Assembly: GCA_009917445.1 (NCBI GenBank)
Contig: QZEE01000021.1
Span: 1-64,000, forward strand
Origin: a bacterium D16-76
GTDB lineage: Bacteria; Bacillota; Clostridia; Oscillospirales; Acutalibacteraceae
Direction: 5' to 3'
Length of the DNA stretch: 64,000 bases
Within the stretch, counting starts at the first letter, position 1, and each line of letters starts with the position of its first letter. Below are positions 26,489 to 36,513 of the stretch, one piece after another. Below the pieces are notes generated by a model. The model did not search any database and had not been told where the DNA came from. It saw only the letters and a program-made list of their open reading frames with translations. The position numbers and the translations under genes are program-made.

Positions 26489-27556
26489 TCATATTTTATC
26501 CAAATATTTCATAATTTGCTTGCCCATTACACAGGAGACATCTTCTTGTTCCAGCCATGCTCTCGTCCACTCCACTGTTTTTTCAATGGCAGTCTGTACA
26601 TCCCACGATGGTTTCCAGCCAAAAGTAGTTTTCATCTTAGAGCAGTCTAATTTCAAGAAATTGTCCTCATGGGGTGCGTTCGGTTCGGCCCTGTTCTCCC
26701 AAGTTATGCTGTCTCCCCACGCCTTACAGAACATGTCCACCAACTCGCCTGTGGTAACACAGTCGCTGTCATCCGGCCCGATATTATACCAACCTGCCAG
26801 CTTTTTATCTTCACATTGACGCCGTGCCACTAGCAAATATGCGAACAAGGCTTCCAGCACATGCTGGTATGGGCGGATGGAGTAGGGATTGCGGACAGCA
26901 ATGGGTTTTCCTGCTTGAGCCGCCCGCACGCAGTCTGGAACAATGCGGTCGTGGGCGAAGTCGCCGCCGCCAATTACGTTGCCTGCCCGCACAGTGGAGA
27001 CTGCCACAGGCGAATCCGCAAAGAAACTCTGCACATAGCTATGGGTCACCAATTCCGCGCAAGACTTGGAATTGGAGTAGGGATCCCGGCCATCCAAGGG
27101 GTCATTTTCCCGGTATCCCCAGGCCCAGTTTTTGTTCTCATAGACTTTATCAGTGGTGATAATCACCACTGACTTTACAGGTACCTGTAAGGCGCGGATG
27201 CACTCCAAAAGATTCACTGTGCCCATCACATTCGTCTCATATGTACCGACAGGATCTTTATAACTATCACGAACAATAGGCTGCGCTGCCAGATGGAAAA
27301 CCATCTCCGGCTGAGCATCACGGAACGCCTGCATCAACTTATCCCTATCCCGGATATCGCCGATGATGGATGTCATATTTTGTTCCAATCCAGATATGGA
27401 AAACAAGTTTGGCTCAGTGGGAGGCGGCAGGGAGTAACCTGTCACTACAGCCCCAGCATTTATCAAAATCCTGCACAGCCAGCTGCCCTTAAAGCCTGTA
27501 TGCCCCGTGACAAGCACTCGCCTCCCACGGAGGAAATCCAAAGAAAACCTTGTCAT
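26489..27556 (-). CDS. rfbG: CDP-glucose 4,6-dehydratase
   Basis: A 355-residue extended SDR that converts CDP-glucose to CDP-4-keto-6-deoxyglucose using bound NAD. It has the glycine motif as GHTGFKGSWL, which is typical of this enzyme, the substrate region TTDKVYEN, and the catalytic Y-x3-K as YSNSKSCAE. ATG 27556 is two bases from the end of rfbF, and the order F-G-H is that of known dideoxysugar operons. It acts in the cytoplasm on the product of RfbF. Confidence 0.95.
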   Translation of the reverse strand: MTRFSLDFLRGRRVLVTGHTGFKGSWLCRILINAGAVVTGYSLPPPTEPNLFSISGLEQNMTSIIGDIRDRDKLMQAFRDAQPEMVFHLAAQPIVRDSYKDPVGTYETNVMGTVNLLECIRALQVPVKSVVIITTDKVYENKNWAWGYRENDPLDGRDPYSNSKSCAELVTHSYVQSFFADSPVAVSTVRAGNVIGGGDFAHDRIVPDCVRAAQAGKPIAVRNPYSIRPYQHVLEALFAYLLVARRQCEDKKLAGWYNIGPDDSDCVTTGELVDMFCKAWGDSITWENRAEPNAPHEDNFLKLDCSKMKTTFGWKPSWDVQTAIEKTVEWTRAWLEQEDVSCVMGKQIMKYLDKI

Positions 27557-27557
27557 T

Positions 27558-28334
27558 TTACCACACCTTCCAAGGGGCTCGGCCCTCTGTCCACAGCTTT
27601 TCCAGCAATTCCTTTTCCCGCACGGTGTCCATACACTGCCAGAATCCTGTATGTTTATACGCCATCAACTGACCCATTTTCGCAGCAGTTTCTAAAGGGG
27701 ATTTCTCCAAAACCGTGTCATCACCGTCAATCATGTCAAAAAACTCTGGCTGACAGACCATGAAGCCGATGTTGATTAGGCTGCCGTCACCTTGGGTCTT
27801 CTCGCGGAATTCATGGATTTGCCCCTCTTTGTCAACGTCCAGCACACCAAAGCGCTGGCCAGCGTTGTAGGCGGAAATCGTTACCATCTTGCCGTGAGAC
27901 CGGTGGAATTTGACCAGTTCCAGGATGTTCACATCGGAAACACCGTCGCCGTAGGTCAGCAGGAAAGATTCGTTGCCCACATAGTCCCGCACACGCTTCA
28001 CCCGCCCGCCTGTCATGGTATTTAGGCCTGTATCTACAATGGTGACTTTCCAGGGTTCAGAGGCGTTTTTGTGTACAATCATGTCCTCTTTGCCGCAAGT
28101 AAAATCAAAAGTAACATCGGAGGTGTGCAGAAAATAATCTCCGAAAAATTTCTTGATGACGTGCTGTTTGTAGCCTGCGCAGATGATGAATTCGTTGAAG
28201 CCGTAGTGACCAAACAGTTTCATAATGTGCCATAGGATGGGCATGCCGCCCAACTCCACCATGGGTTTGGGCTTGAATTGGCTTTCTTCGGAAATTCGGG
28301 TGCCGTAGCCGCCGGCGAGGATAAGAGTTTTCAT
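27558..28334 (-). CDS. rfbF: Glucose-1-phosphate cytidylyltransferase
   Basis: A 258-residue nucleotidyltransferase making CDP-glucose from CTP and glucose 1-phosphate. Signature: LILAGGYGTRISEESQFKPK near the N-terminus, then PMVELGGMPILWHIM, and the activity-specific DYFLHTSDVTFDF. It is the first gene of the rfbF-G-H set. ATG 28334 has GGAAGAAACT upstream. A 220-base gap separates it from the glycosyltransferase-like gene upstream; I saw no clear promoter in it. Confidence 0.95.
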   Translation of the reverse strand: MKTLILAGGYGTRISEESQFKPKPMVELGGMPILWHIMKLFGHYGFNEFIICAGYKQHVIKKFFGDYFLHTSDVTFDFTCGKEDMIVHKNASEPWKVTIVDTGLNTMTGGRVKRVRDYVGNESFLLTYGDGVSDVNILELVKFHRSHGKMVTISAYNAGQRFGVLDVDKEGQIHEFREKTQGDGSLINIGFMVCQPEFFDMIDGDDTVLEKSPLETAAKMGQLMAYKHTGFWQCMDTVREKELLEKLWTEGRAPWKVW

Positions 28335-28553
28335 TTAGTTTCTTCCTTAAATTAATAAGAATGGAACGAATAAACATACTACTGTCAGACAAGAACAGGC
28401 CAGGTATGGAATCATGCAAACAAATACTTGGATGACATGTGCTTTACAGAGTTCCTATCTTGCTAAAAAGTTCTGACCCTGATATCCAACCAGATTGTCG
28501 TTATGTTCTCTTCCAGTTGCTGCCATGTAGATGCTGCCATGAAGAAAAATGTT

Positions 28554-29864
28554 CTAAATATTTAGCGCTTTATAGCCAGAAGCAAACGCAATATCACGGC
28601 GCATAGAAGGTGCATTGAAAATGTTCTTTGCATAACCCAATCTGCTCAATGTTTTTAAGCCCATTTTTGTGTCATCCGGCCCCAATGCTAATACGATGCC
28701 TGCATTTCGCAGGAGGTGATGGCTTTTTTCAAATTCAAAGGTGGGATGCCCTAATACCTTGTCATTTGCAGATTTTCCGGGTAAGATGAAAAATCCTTGA
28801 AACGGTATAGAGTTTTTTATAAAATATTCTCCGTATATTTCTCCAATCCGGCCCGCACCTAAAATGTATATCTCTCTATGCGTACGACAGAATTTTTTCA
28901 GTTTTTTTGTAGTAGTAGACAATCTCATTTTGCCGACCGCGCGAACAAAAAACTTAGGCGCTATTGATGTTAAGAAGAGCTTAAACAAGGGAATTTTCGT
29001 CACTTTTCCCCAATATTTTATATAACAGATAAATTCTTTAAAGGAGTATACTCCATCGACTTTTAATCTCTTAAAGCTATCGATATCCCCAAAAAGGCTT
29101 CCTCCTTGGGCCATTACTACGGCTGTTTTGTTTTCATAGTAGTCGGGCAAGGATTCAATAACTTCTGTCCATTTAAACACCCATGTCGAAAAACAATTCT
29201 GATACCATGATGAGGTTTTCTTTTCTGGAGAAAAACCATACCGATACTTGCCCAGCTTCAAATTTAAGCCGCAAAATTGTTCCAGCTCTATAATTCGGTG
29301 AAAAAGGAAAGAAATATGTGTAAATCCTCCTATGGAAGTCTTTAAACATACACCTCTATAGGAGTCCCAGTCAACACTATGTAGTAGGGTGTGCGTGTTC
29401 AGGATAGCCGCCCCATATAATGTTAACTGCACTGCACATGCTTGAAAATAATTATTTGCATCACAAATAATTTCCGGCTGAATCACGCCGTTGCGGTCTC
29501 TTGAGTTCAATGTAACCAAATCGTACTTTGTTTCCAACTGGCTTAAAATGAATGACACGCCTTCCCTGGGATATTGCACTCCGTCCCCGCTTAACCAGAT
29601 AAAATCGTATTCGCCAATTAGACCATAACGTTGAAAAATCATAAAAGTTTTTTCATCTGGCCCAACATTTGGCGGAATTGGAATATAGTAGATACTCCTA
29701 CTTGCCATAAACTTTTGAATGAGCCTTTTTGTTTTATCACTGCGGCTTGAATCATAGAAATAGATATCGATCCCGCATTCCATGTAATACGGGGCGCAGT
29801 TTATCAAAAAGTCCTCCACAACCTTTGGGTTTTCATACGTTGGGATACACAAAGCTACATACAT
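28554..29864 (-). CDS. GT-A-type glycosyltransferase with C-terminal Rossmann-like module
   Basis: A 436-residue protein. The N-terminal half has glycosyltransferase-2-like features (MYVALCIPTYENPKV, then FIWLSGDGVQYP where a DxD-like element is expected). From about 330 on there is a separate small Rossmann-like module (EIYILGAGRIGEIYGEYFI), resembling the nucleotide-binding N-terminus of sugar-modifying PglD-type proteins. Two neighbours (31671-33062 and 33096-33602) carry a similar module. It is AT-richer than the rfb genes. It probably adds a sugar to the flagellin glycan; acceptor and donor unknown. Confidence 0.6.
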   Translation of the reverse strand: MYVALCIPTYENPKVVEDFLINCAPYYMECGIDIYFYDSSRSDKTKRLIQKFMASRSIYYIPIPPNVGPDEKTFMIFQRYGLIGEYDFIWLSGDGVQYPREGVSFILSQLETKYDLVTLNSRDRNGVIQPEIICDANNYFQACAVQLTLYGAAILNTHTLLHSVDWDSYRGVCLKTSIGGFTHISFLFHRIIELEQFCGLNLKLGKYRYGFSPEKKTSSWYQNCFSTWVFKWTEVIESLPDYYENKTAVVMAQGGSLFGDIDSFKRLKVDGVYSFKEFICYIKYWGKVTKIPLFKLFLTSIAPKFFVRAVGKMRLSTTTKKLKKFCRTHREIYILGAGRIGEIYGEYFIKNSIPFQGFFILPGKSANDKVLGHPTFEFEKSHHLLRNAGIVLALGPDDTKMGLKTLSRLGYAKNIFNAPSMRRDIAFASGYKALNI

Positions 29865-29910
29865 TTTGTAACTCCTTGCTTATCATGTTTTGCGCCAAAA
29901 AGAACTTCCT

Positions 29911-31599
29911 TTACTTTTCCGCCCGAGAAACCCCTTCAAATATTCTCGGATATGGGCTTTGAGGATCTCGGACCTCCAGATAGACCTTATAAAGCGCATC
30001 TACAGCTTCTTTAAAATCCTGTTCATCCCTCGCCTCGGCAACCATTCTGCACAGATACTCTAATTTGTCATAATTGGGGAGACGATCCTTTTCACACCAA
30101 AAGGCCGCACTATGATTACATTCCTGGCACAAGAGCCTAAAATAGGCCTGTCGTAGCATAGACTCTCGTACATTGCTGTAGATATTTTTAGCGCCACAAT
30201 GCGGACATTTTGTCTCCAAAACCCATTCGTCATTTTCATTTACATAGATGTGTTCAATTATCCCAAGCGTAGACTGGGGATGGTAATAGAAGGACAAAAG
30301 CTGTACTAAGACAACATATTTCCAGTATGTTTCATCCGACATTTGTGTCAAGTTAATGCGCCAGTCATCCCGTTTCAAGAACGCAAGTTTATCTGTAATC
30401 TTCCCATTCTTGACAAGCTCCTTATAATACTCACTGCCTGGATAAGTTTCAATCACCGAAAGGTTTATTCCATATTCTGGGTGGTCGAACCAGAAACGCA
30501 AGGTTTCATAAATTGTAGATTCATCTTCAACCTCATCGCCTAAAATAAAATTCCCTACTATATTGATAGATGCGTCATACGTCATTTTCAACGTGCGCTC
30601 CATTTGCCCAACCGTTATATGCTTCCGCATATTCTTAAGTACTTTAGGGCTGTAGCTCTCCAGGCCATATGATATACAACAGCATCCGGCCTCCCGCATA
30701 CACTTTAATAATTCCAGGGACAGCCCAGGCATATCTACCCTCATTTGTACGACCCAAGTAAGCCCATACGGCTTAATCCTTTTACAAAATTCATAAACCT
30801 GGTCTGGGTCGGCGCTGAAAAGCTCATCCATGATACTAATACATTTGGGATGATACTTTTGCATGACGTCATCTAGTTCCTCAAAGAAGTTGTCTAAACT
30901 TCTCTGTCGATACTTGGTTCCGGAAGGATGGAAACAAAATTTACACTGATATGGGCATGACCGGCCCAAAACCATCGACATGGTCCTCGGCCTATCATAA
31001 GAACAAGAAAAACCTAATTGATCGGATGCTTTTTGTTCGTCCAGATGTTTGTCCATATCCAGCCCATCATAATTCGGAAAGCTGACTGCATCCAGGTCGC
31101 AGATTTCTTCCCGGGGTGGGGTTTGCCTATATTCCCCGTCCGGGGTTCTATACACAACGCCCTTCACATTGGCAGCATCGCCATGGTCTATAAGGGTTTG
31201 CACTAACTCCACATCTGTAATTTCCCCCTGCCCCACCACTGCATAGTCTACTTGAAGCAGTTCTGCCGATGGGAGGGGTTCCGAAGTAATCATCCCACCG
31301 CCGCAAATTGTAATGATGTCTGAGCGGACAGATTTTGCGGTATCAAATATTTTCTTAATAACCCTCCATTCCGGGCACAGGCCGCCAGAAAGAACGCAGT
31401 CAATTTTTTCTGAGCGGATATAGTCAGCCAAATATGCGTACCGGTCTTCCACATCGATATGGTTCATATTGAGGCCCTTAATGTCAAAACCCGCTTCCCG
31501 CAAAGCTGCATTGACATATGCGATGCCTATCGGAAAAGAATAGCTTTTATCTCTTCGCTTCAAAACATTATACGGCGGTATTACCAGTAACAGCTTCAT
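29911..31599 (-). CDS. B12-binding radical SAM protein
   Basis: A 562-residue class-B-type radical SAM enzyme: a cobalamin-binding Rossmann domain (about 1-140; ICGGGMITSEP), then a radical SAM barrel with the cluster motif RSCPYQCKFC (C-x3-C-x2-C, about 224-231). A C-terminal segment with a zinc-ribbon-like CPHC ... CQEC (about 485-515) follows. Such enzymes methylate or rearrange unreactive carbons; in a glycan cluster it may C-methylate or modify a sugar. It lies between a glycosyltransferase and a second radical SAM gene. Reaction unknown. Confidence 0.85.
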   Translation of the reverse strand: MKLLLVIPPYNVLKRRDKSYSFPIGIAYVNAALREAGFDIKGLNMNHIDVEDRYAYLADYIRSEKIDCVLSGGLCPEWRVIKKIFDTAKSVRSDIITICGGGMITSEPLPSAELLQVDYAVVGQGEITDVELVQTLIDHGDAANVKGVVYRTPDGEYRQTPPREEICDLDAVSFPNYDGLDMDKHLDEQKASDQLGFSCSYDRPRTMSMVLGRSCPYQCKFCFHPSGTKYRQRSLDNFFEELDDVMQKYHPKCISIMDELFSADPDQVYEFCKRIKPYGLTWVVQMRVDMPGLSLELLKCMREAGCCCISYGLESYSPKVLKNMRKHITVGQMERTLKMTYDASINIVGNFILGDEVEDESTIYETLRFWFDHPEYGINLSVIETYPGSEYYKELVKNGKITDKLAFLKRDDWRINLTQMSDETYWKYVVLVQLLSFYYHPQSTLGIIEHIYVNENDEWVLETKCPHCGAKNIYSNVRESMLRQAYFRLLCQECNHSAAFWCEKDRLPNYDKLEYLCRMVAEARDEQDFKEAVDALYKVYLEVRDPQSPYPRIFEGVSRAEK

Positions 31600-31670
31600 A
31601 TATATTCCTCACTCTTATAAAAATATGTACTTTTCAACTGCCGCAGCTGGCCTGTTTCTCTTTTCTGCCA

Positions 31671-33062
31671 TCATACATTTCTTTCCATAAAATCTTCTAT
31701 TGTCAAAATATCGCCTTCAAATCCCAAAGCCCGCAAATCTTTGAACCAATATCCGCCCTTGAAGAAGTCAATGATAATCATGACATCCGCCATATCCGGC
31801 CTAAACTCCTGCTTTGCCACCTTATGAAACTCCCCTTCGCAGTCCTCCGACACCCAAGTAAGCTGGAAAACATCTACCCCGGTTTCCTTCAACAGCCTCG
31901 CAAACTCCAAAGAAAACTCATTCTTTCCGAAGAAGCCAATACGCTTTGCGCCCAGTTTGTCCACATGTTTCTTGAGATACTCAACAGGCGAGACGCCTTC
32001 TTCATTGTTATAGAGATTAGACGAGATCTTCCTGTAGATCTCTTCCTGCTTCAACGGATGCGGCAGTGCCTCCCGGAGATTGTGGCAACCCCAGTCGTAC
32101 ACCTTGGGGTCTTTCCAGCAGTCATTAGCCAGAATCTTGAGGTACTCTTTGTGGTAGGGATGCAAGGGGTTCAGAATGTTTTTAAACCAGTAGGTCTCAT
32201 CCTTCATGCCAAACCATCGATACACCGGCCTTAAAGTGATCTTGTCGATCTCAAATCGATCTGACTTTGTAAATGTACGCACATATTCGGGAATCTCCCA
32301 GAAATTGCACTCCTGCACCACCATAACAACATTTAGGGCATTGACTTTGTTCTCCCGTCTTAACCGACTAAGAAATTCCAGGTTATTTATTACTTGATCC
32401 AACTTATCGAAGCCGCCGGTCAAATATCGGAAAACTTCCCGCCGCAAACTGTTTAATGTAAGATTTATTTCTATCTCAAACTCAGATAAATGTGCAAATC
32501 TATTCCAACGCTCTTCATCGAAAAGAATCCCGTTTGTTTCAAAGATAAGTCGAAATTCCTTGCGCTCCGGGTGCAGCTCTTCCAAAAACTTTAAGAAACT
32601 TGGATTTGCCAAAAATTCTCCTTGCCCATTCAGGTTTATCCTTTTTGCCTTTTTTGCAAATGGCACCAAGCGCGCTAAGGCATCATCTATCTTTTCGCGC
32701 TCTCCTTTTTCTGGACAAAAGATGGAATCGCGGCAAGTGGTACAGGCGATATTGCAGATGCGGTCATTAGCGATATTCATAAACTCCGGGGTCTCGCTGA
32801 CAACAGCCCTTTTTTCAAATTCTTCTCTTGAAAGATCCGGCAGATCATCCCGCTCTAAAAACGGACATGCAGTTTTTCTGCAAAACGCAAACGAGCCATT
32901 CAAAATGCTATCCCTCGCTTGCTGTGCTTCTTCACTGGTCCAGATTTCATCCAGATTCTGTTTATATAGATTTCCAATCGTGCAATGCATCCAACTACAG
33001 GGCCACACTTCTCCATTAGGTGCCATATAGGTGCTATTAAAAGGTCTTTCACAAAATTTCAT
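31671..33062 (-). CDS. Radical SAM protein with N-terminal SPASM-like domain
   Basis: A 463-residue protein with an unusual order. An SPASM-like cysteine domain comes first (CERPFNSTYMAPNGEVWPC ... IGNLYKQNLDEIW, about 4-70). The radical SAM cluster motif comes after it (CNIACTTCRD, C-x3-C-x2-C, about 108-115), followed by the barrel. From about 365 there is a Rossmann-like module (AKRIGFFGKNEFSLEFARLL) like those of two neighbours. It may modify a sugar or the flagellin peptide; the substrate is unknown. In most SPASM proteins the auxiliary-cluster domain is C-terminal. Confidence 0.78.
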   Translation of the reverse strand: MKFCERPFNSTYMAPNGEVWPCSWMHCTIGNLYKQNLDEIWTSEEAQQARDSILNGSFAFCRKTACPFLERDDLPDLSREEFEKRAVVSETPEFMNIANDRICNIACTTCRDSIFCPEKGEREKIDDALARLVPFAKKAKRINLNGQGEFLANPSFLKFLEELHPERKEFRLIFETNGILFDEERWNRFAHLSEFEIEINLTLNSLRREVFRYLTGGFDKLDQVINNLEFLSRLRRENKVNALNVVMVVQECNFWEIPEYVRTFTKSDRFEIDKITLRPVYRWFGMKDETYWFKNILNPLHPYHKEYLKILANDCWKDPKVYDWGCHNLREALPHPLKQEEIYRKISSNLYNNEEGVSPVEYLKKHVDKLGAKRIGFFGKNEFSLEFARLLKETGVDVFQLTWVSEDCEGEFHKVAKQEFRPDMADVMIIIDFFKGGYWFKDLRALGFEGDILTIEDFMERNV

Positions 33063-33095
33063 GTTATGCCCTCCAAATCGGTATGTTTGTCCAAA

Positions 33096-33602
33096 TTAAA
33101 CGGCGTGCTTCTTAAGCCATTCTAACAACTGTGTTATGGTAACGATTCTCGCTGAAATTTCCTCTTGCAGCACGGCTGGACTTTTACTGTTCCAATAAAG
33201 ATCGCATACAAGGAGAGAGTCGACTGCCGGAAGGTCGTCTTGACCAAGTCGATAGACTGGCAAAGTCTTATGTACTGCGCCTAGGACATCAAATTCAACC
33301 CCATATGCTACAGTAACGCTTCCCTCCTCAGTCAAAACATCTAAAAGATACCTACCCATAAAGCCCATCCCCAGAATGGCTACGGAATGCAAATCATAGG
33401 CCTGGAAATACTCGCTAAACGGCATATTGTTTTTCTTTAATTTCAACAGCTGATATAGTAGTTCCCGCTCGTGATTAACCACTTTCAATTCATCTTTTTG
33501 CTTGCAATACTTATCAAGCCACAGTTTTTTAACCAGGGTCCCGCCCGCTACAGCGCCTACAGCTACACCGAAAAATAGAGCGAATATATTTGATCTTTTC
33601 AT
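33096..33602 (-). CDS. Small membrane-anchored Rossmann-like protein
   Basis: A 168-residue protein of unknown function. It starts with a glycine-rich membrane helix (FALFFGVAVGAVAGGTLV), then a short coil, then a nucleotide-binding-like segment SVAILGMGFMGRYLLDVL, similar to the C-terminal modules of the adjacent glycosyltransferase and radical SAM proteins. It sits 33 bases downstream of the radical SAM start and just after a GT2 gene, so it is probably an accessory for glycan assembly at the membrane. Confidence 0.5.
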   Translation of the reverse strand: MKRSNIFALFFGVAVGAVAGGTLVKKLWLDKYCKQKDELKVVNHERELLYQLLKLKKNNMPFSEYFQAYDLHSVAILGMGFMGRYLLDVLTEEGSVTVAYGVEFDVLGAVHKTLPVYRLGQDDLPAVDSLLVCDLYWNSKSPAVLQEEISARIVTITQLLEWLKKHAV

Positions 33603-33606
33603 GCTA

Positions 33607-34569
33607 TCACTCCATTTCTATCAGGGCTTTCAGCACATACCAGCTATATCTCATAGGCTGGTGGCTATGGACGATCATCTCCAGCAAATACCGAAACCGT
33701 TTAAGCTCCGGTCTCTTCACGCACTCCTCCACAAAACGAGCAAAACGATAGGGATTACGCTTGCCCAAATGTGCAGTTCGTGGCAGGTCTATGTTCTTTC
33801 GCGCCCACGTCTCTAACTTGCAGGGATACATAAACATATCATAATTGCGGTAAGGGTTGGTGTGGTGAATAGAGAACCAGTTGTGTTCTCCGCTTTTGTC
33901 TACAAAGCGGTAAGCGGAAAGAGGCTCATAGCTGCAATAGAAGCTTCCTTTGGAAAGCAACAGCAAAGCCATCGTCTTGTCGTCCAAATGACGGTGTGCC
34001 TGATAGAGGATGGAATACCTTTGCGCGCCATCACCCGAGAAAATGTTTCTGAACATCCATGTTCCTTGCTGTGCTGGTAACTGCCAAGTATCTAAAAAAT
34101 CTTCCAACGTGAACACCCTCTTTGGCAACGTAAAATGTGGACTCTGTGTATAGTCTGGCACATTATCCTCATTTACCACCAAGCTTTTTCCACCGCATCC
34201 TATATATTCCGGATGCGCCTCTAAAAGCTCCCATTGTTTTTGCAGCTTATTAGCATCTATCCAATAGTCATCTCCCTGCAAGATTGAAATATATTTTCCC
34301 TTGGCCTTCCGGTATAGATCCCAAACATTTTTTGTGATTCCCACGTTTTTTTCTCGTAAGATGAGGGTGATGCGGCTGGGATGCTCCTGCGCATACTGCA
34401 CAAGAATCTCCGGCGTTTTGTCTGTGGACGCATCATCACCGATCAAAACTTCATATTGAAGGTCTGTTTGTTGCTCTAATATACTATCTAATGCTTGCGC
34501 TACAAACCTTTCTTGGCAATACGTGGGCACAACCACGCTGACGTCTATATTCTTTTGCCCTGTGTCCAT
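33607..34569 (-). CDS. Glycosyltransferase family 2
   Basis: A 320-residue GT2 enzyme: SVVVPTYCQERFVAQALDS at the N-terminus, the nucleotide-binding IGDDASTDKTPEI, and the metal-binding DD in QGDDYWI. It has no membrane helices, so it is a cytoplasmic enzyme that transfers one sugar from a nucleotide donor. The gene is packed between rfbB and the small Rossmann-like gene. Donor sugar unknown; dTDP- or CDP-sugars made by neighbours are likely. Confidence 0.9.
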   Translation of the reverse strand: MDTGQKNIDVSVVVPTYCQERFVAQALDSILEQQTDLQYEVLIGDDASTDKTPEILVQYAQEHPSRITLILREKNVGITKNVWDLYRKAKGKYISILQGDDYWIDANKLQKQWELLEAHPEYIGCGGKSLVVNEDNVPDYTQSPHFTLPKRVFTLEDFLDTWQLPAQQGTWMFRNIFSGDGAQRYSILYQAHRHLDDKTMALLLLSKGSFYCSYEPLSAYRFVDKSGEHNWFSIHHTNPYRNYDMFMYPCKLETWARKNIDLPRTAHLGKRNPYRFARFVEECVKRPELKRFRYLLEMIVHSHQPMRYSWYVLKALIEME

Positions 34570-34587
34570 TCTGTTCGCTCCCGTATC

Positions 34588-35619
34588 CTAGGCTCCCACA
34601 AGATTGTTATACATCGTTTTGTAGTATTGTTGGTATTCCCCTGATATAATGTCTTTCCACCACTCCCGGTTCTCCACATACCACTGGACTGTCTGCTTCA
34701 TACCAGTCTCGAACTTCGTCTCCGGCAGCCAGCCTAGCTCACTATGGATTTTCTCCGGATCAATGGCATACCTCCTGTCATGGCCTTTGCGGTCAGTCAC
34801 ATACGTGATCAAGTCTTCCGGCTTGCCCAATTCTTTGCAAATCAGCTTCACCACGTCGGCGTTCCGCCGCTCGTTATGACCGCCTACATTGTATACCTCG
34901 CCCGGCCTGCCCCTTTGCAGGATCAAGTCGATAGCCCGGCAATGATCCTCTACGTAGAGCCAATCCCGTACATTTACTCCTTCTCCATACACTGGCAGCG
35001 GTTTATCCTGTAGCGCATTCAGCACCATCAATGGAATCAGCTTTTCTGGGAACTGGTACGGACCGTAATTGTTGGAGCACCGTGAAATAGTAACTGGCAC
35101 ACCAAAGGTTTTGTGGTACGCCTGTACTATCAAATCAGCCCCAGCTTTGCTGGCACTATAGGGTGAGCTGGTGTGCAAAGGGGTGCTTTCCGTGAAGAGT
35201 AGATCGGGCCTATCCAAAGGCAGATCGCCATAGACCTCATCTGTCGATACCTGATGATATCGCTCTACTCCGAACTCTCTACAGGCGTCCAAAAGAGTGG
35301 CTGTTCCAATAAGATTAGTCTGCAAAAACACATTGGGTCCATCAATAGAACGGTCCACATGGGTTTCTGCCGCGAAATTTACCACGACCTCAGGACGTTC
35401 AGCTTGGAACAAATCAAAGACACGGCCTCTATCACAAATATCGCCTTTTACAAATTTGAAATTTGGCTTATCCATCACCAATCTTAAGGTGGACAAATTC
35501 CCCGCATAGGTCAATTTATCCAGACAAATGATCTTATCATCTGGGTGATGTTCAAGCCAATAAAATGTGAAATTCGAGCCAATAAATCCGGCTCCGCCCG
35601 TTACAAGCATGTTTCCCAT
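34588..35619 (-). CDS. rfbB: dTDP-glucose 4,6-dehydratase
   Basis: A 343-residue extended SDR that makes dTDP-4-keto-6-deoxyglucose. Signature: [10 protein letters not shown], then [20 protein letters not shown] with the catalytic Asp-Glu pair, and Y-x3-K in YSASKAGAD. It overlaps the end of rfbA by 19 bases. No rfbC or rfbD (epimerase and reductase for dTDP-rhamnose) is present, so the 4-keto sugar is probably taken by another route, perhaps the epimerases upstream. Confidence 0.95.
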   Translation of the reverse strand: MGNMLVTGGAGFIGSNFTFYWLEHHPDDKIICLDKLTYAGNLSTLRLVMDKPNFKFVKGDICDRGRVFDLFQAERPEVVVNFAAETHVDRSIDGPNVFLQTNLIGTATLLDACREFGVERYHQVSTDEVYGDLPLDRPDLLFTESTPLHTSSPYSASKAGADLIVQAYHKTFGVPVTISRCSNNYGPYQFPEKLIPLMVLNALQDKPLPVYGEGVNVRDWLYVEDHCRAIDLILQRGRPGEVYNVGGHNERRNADVVKLICKELGKPEDLITYVTDRKGHDRRYAIDPEKIHSELGWLPETKFETGMKQTVQWYVENREWWKDIISGEYQQYYKTMYNNLVGA

Positions 35620-36488
35620 GCGATTCCCTCCGCAATACGCTGTAAATATCGTCCATAGTCTGTTTGGGCCATAGGCTTTGCCAGTTTCAGCAGCCCTTCT
35701 CGGGTGATATATCCTTTTCGATACGCAATCTCTTCGATACAGGATATATACAGCCCTTGTCTTTTCTGAACAATAGATACAAAATTTGCAGTCTCTAAAA
35801 GGCCCTCATATGTGCCAGTATCCATCCAGGCTAATCCCCTGCCCAAAACAGAGACTTGCAGTTCGCCCTTTTTCAGGTAAACATTATTGATAGATGTGAT
35901 CTCTAACTCTCCCCGTGCCGAAGGCTTTACATTTTTTGCAATGGAGACCACCTGCTCATCATAAAAATACAGACCAGGGATGGCATAATTTGATTTAGGG
36001 TGCTGGGGCTTTTCTTCGATAGAAACGGCTTTCCCCGACTTGTCAAATTCCACCACTCCAGATTTCTCCGGGTCAGGCACATGATACCCAAAAATCCAGG
36101 CTCCATGCTCTAGCGTAGAAGCCCTTTGCAGTGTTTCACTCAAGTGTCTGCCGTAAAAGACATTGTCCCCCAGGATTAGACAGACCTTTTCAGAGCCAAT
36201 GAACTTTTCACCTAACAAAAACGCCTCCGCCAACCCATTTGGTTGATCTTGTACTTCATAGGAAATCTCCAGTCCATAATCATGCCCGTCCTTCAGTAAT
36301 GCCTGAAAAGCAGGCAAATCCCTGCGAGTGGAGATGATTAGGATTTCTCGAATCCCTGCCAGCATCAAGGTAGACAGGGGATAGTAAATCATGGGCTTAT
36401 CATAGATCGGCAATAATTGTTTCGAGACGGATCTGGTGATGGGGAACAGCCTTGTGCCCGTCCCTCCTGCCAAAATGATTCCTTTCAT
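35601..36488 (-). CDS. rfbA: Glucose-1-phosphate thymidylyltransferase
   Basis: A 295-residue nucleotidyltransferase joining dTTP and glucose 1-phosphate. Signature: [31 protein letters not shown] and later GDNVFYG. ATG 36488 is preceded by GGAGGGG and starts right at the domain; an upstream in-frame start would add an unrelated 15-residue stretch. First step of the dTDP-sugar branch with rfbB. Confidence 0.95.
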   Translation of the reverse strand: MKGIILAGGTGTRLFPITRSVSKQLLPIYDKPMIYYPLSTLMLAGIREILIISTRRDLPAFQALLKDGHDYGLEISYEVQDQPNGLAEAFLLGEKFIGSEKVCLILGDNVFYGRHLSETLQRASTLEHGAWIFGYHVPDPEKSGVVEFDKSGKAVSIEEKPQHPKSNYAIPGLYFYDEQVVSIAKNVKPSARGELEITSINNVYLKKGELQVSVLGRGLAWMDTGTYEGLLETANFVSIVQKRQGLYISCIEEIAYRKGYITREGLLKLAKPMAQTDYGRYLQRIAEGIAWETCL

Positions 36489-36513
36489 TTCATGCCCCTC
36501 CCGACCTTTAGTC

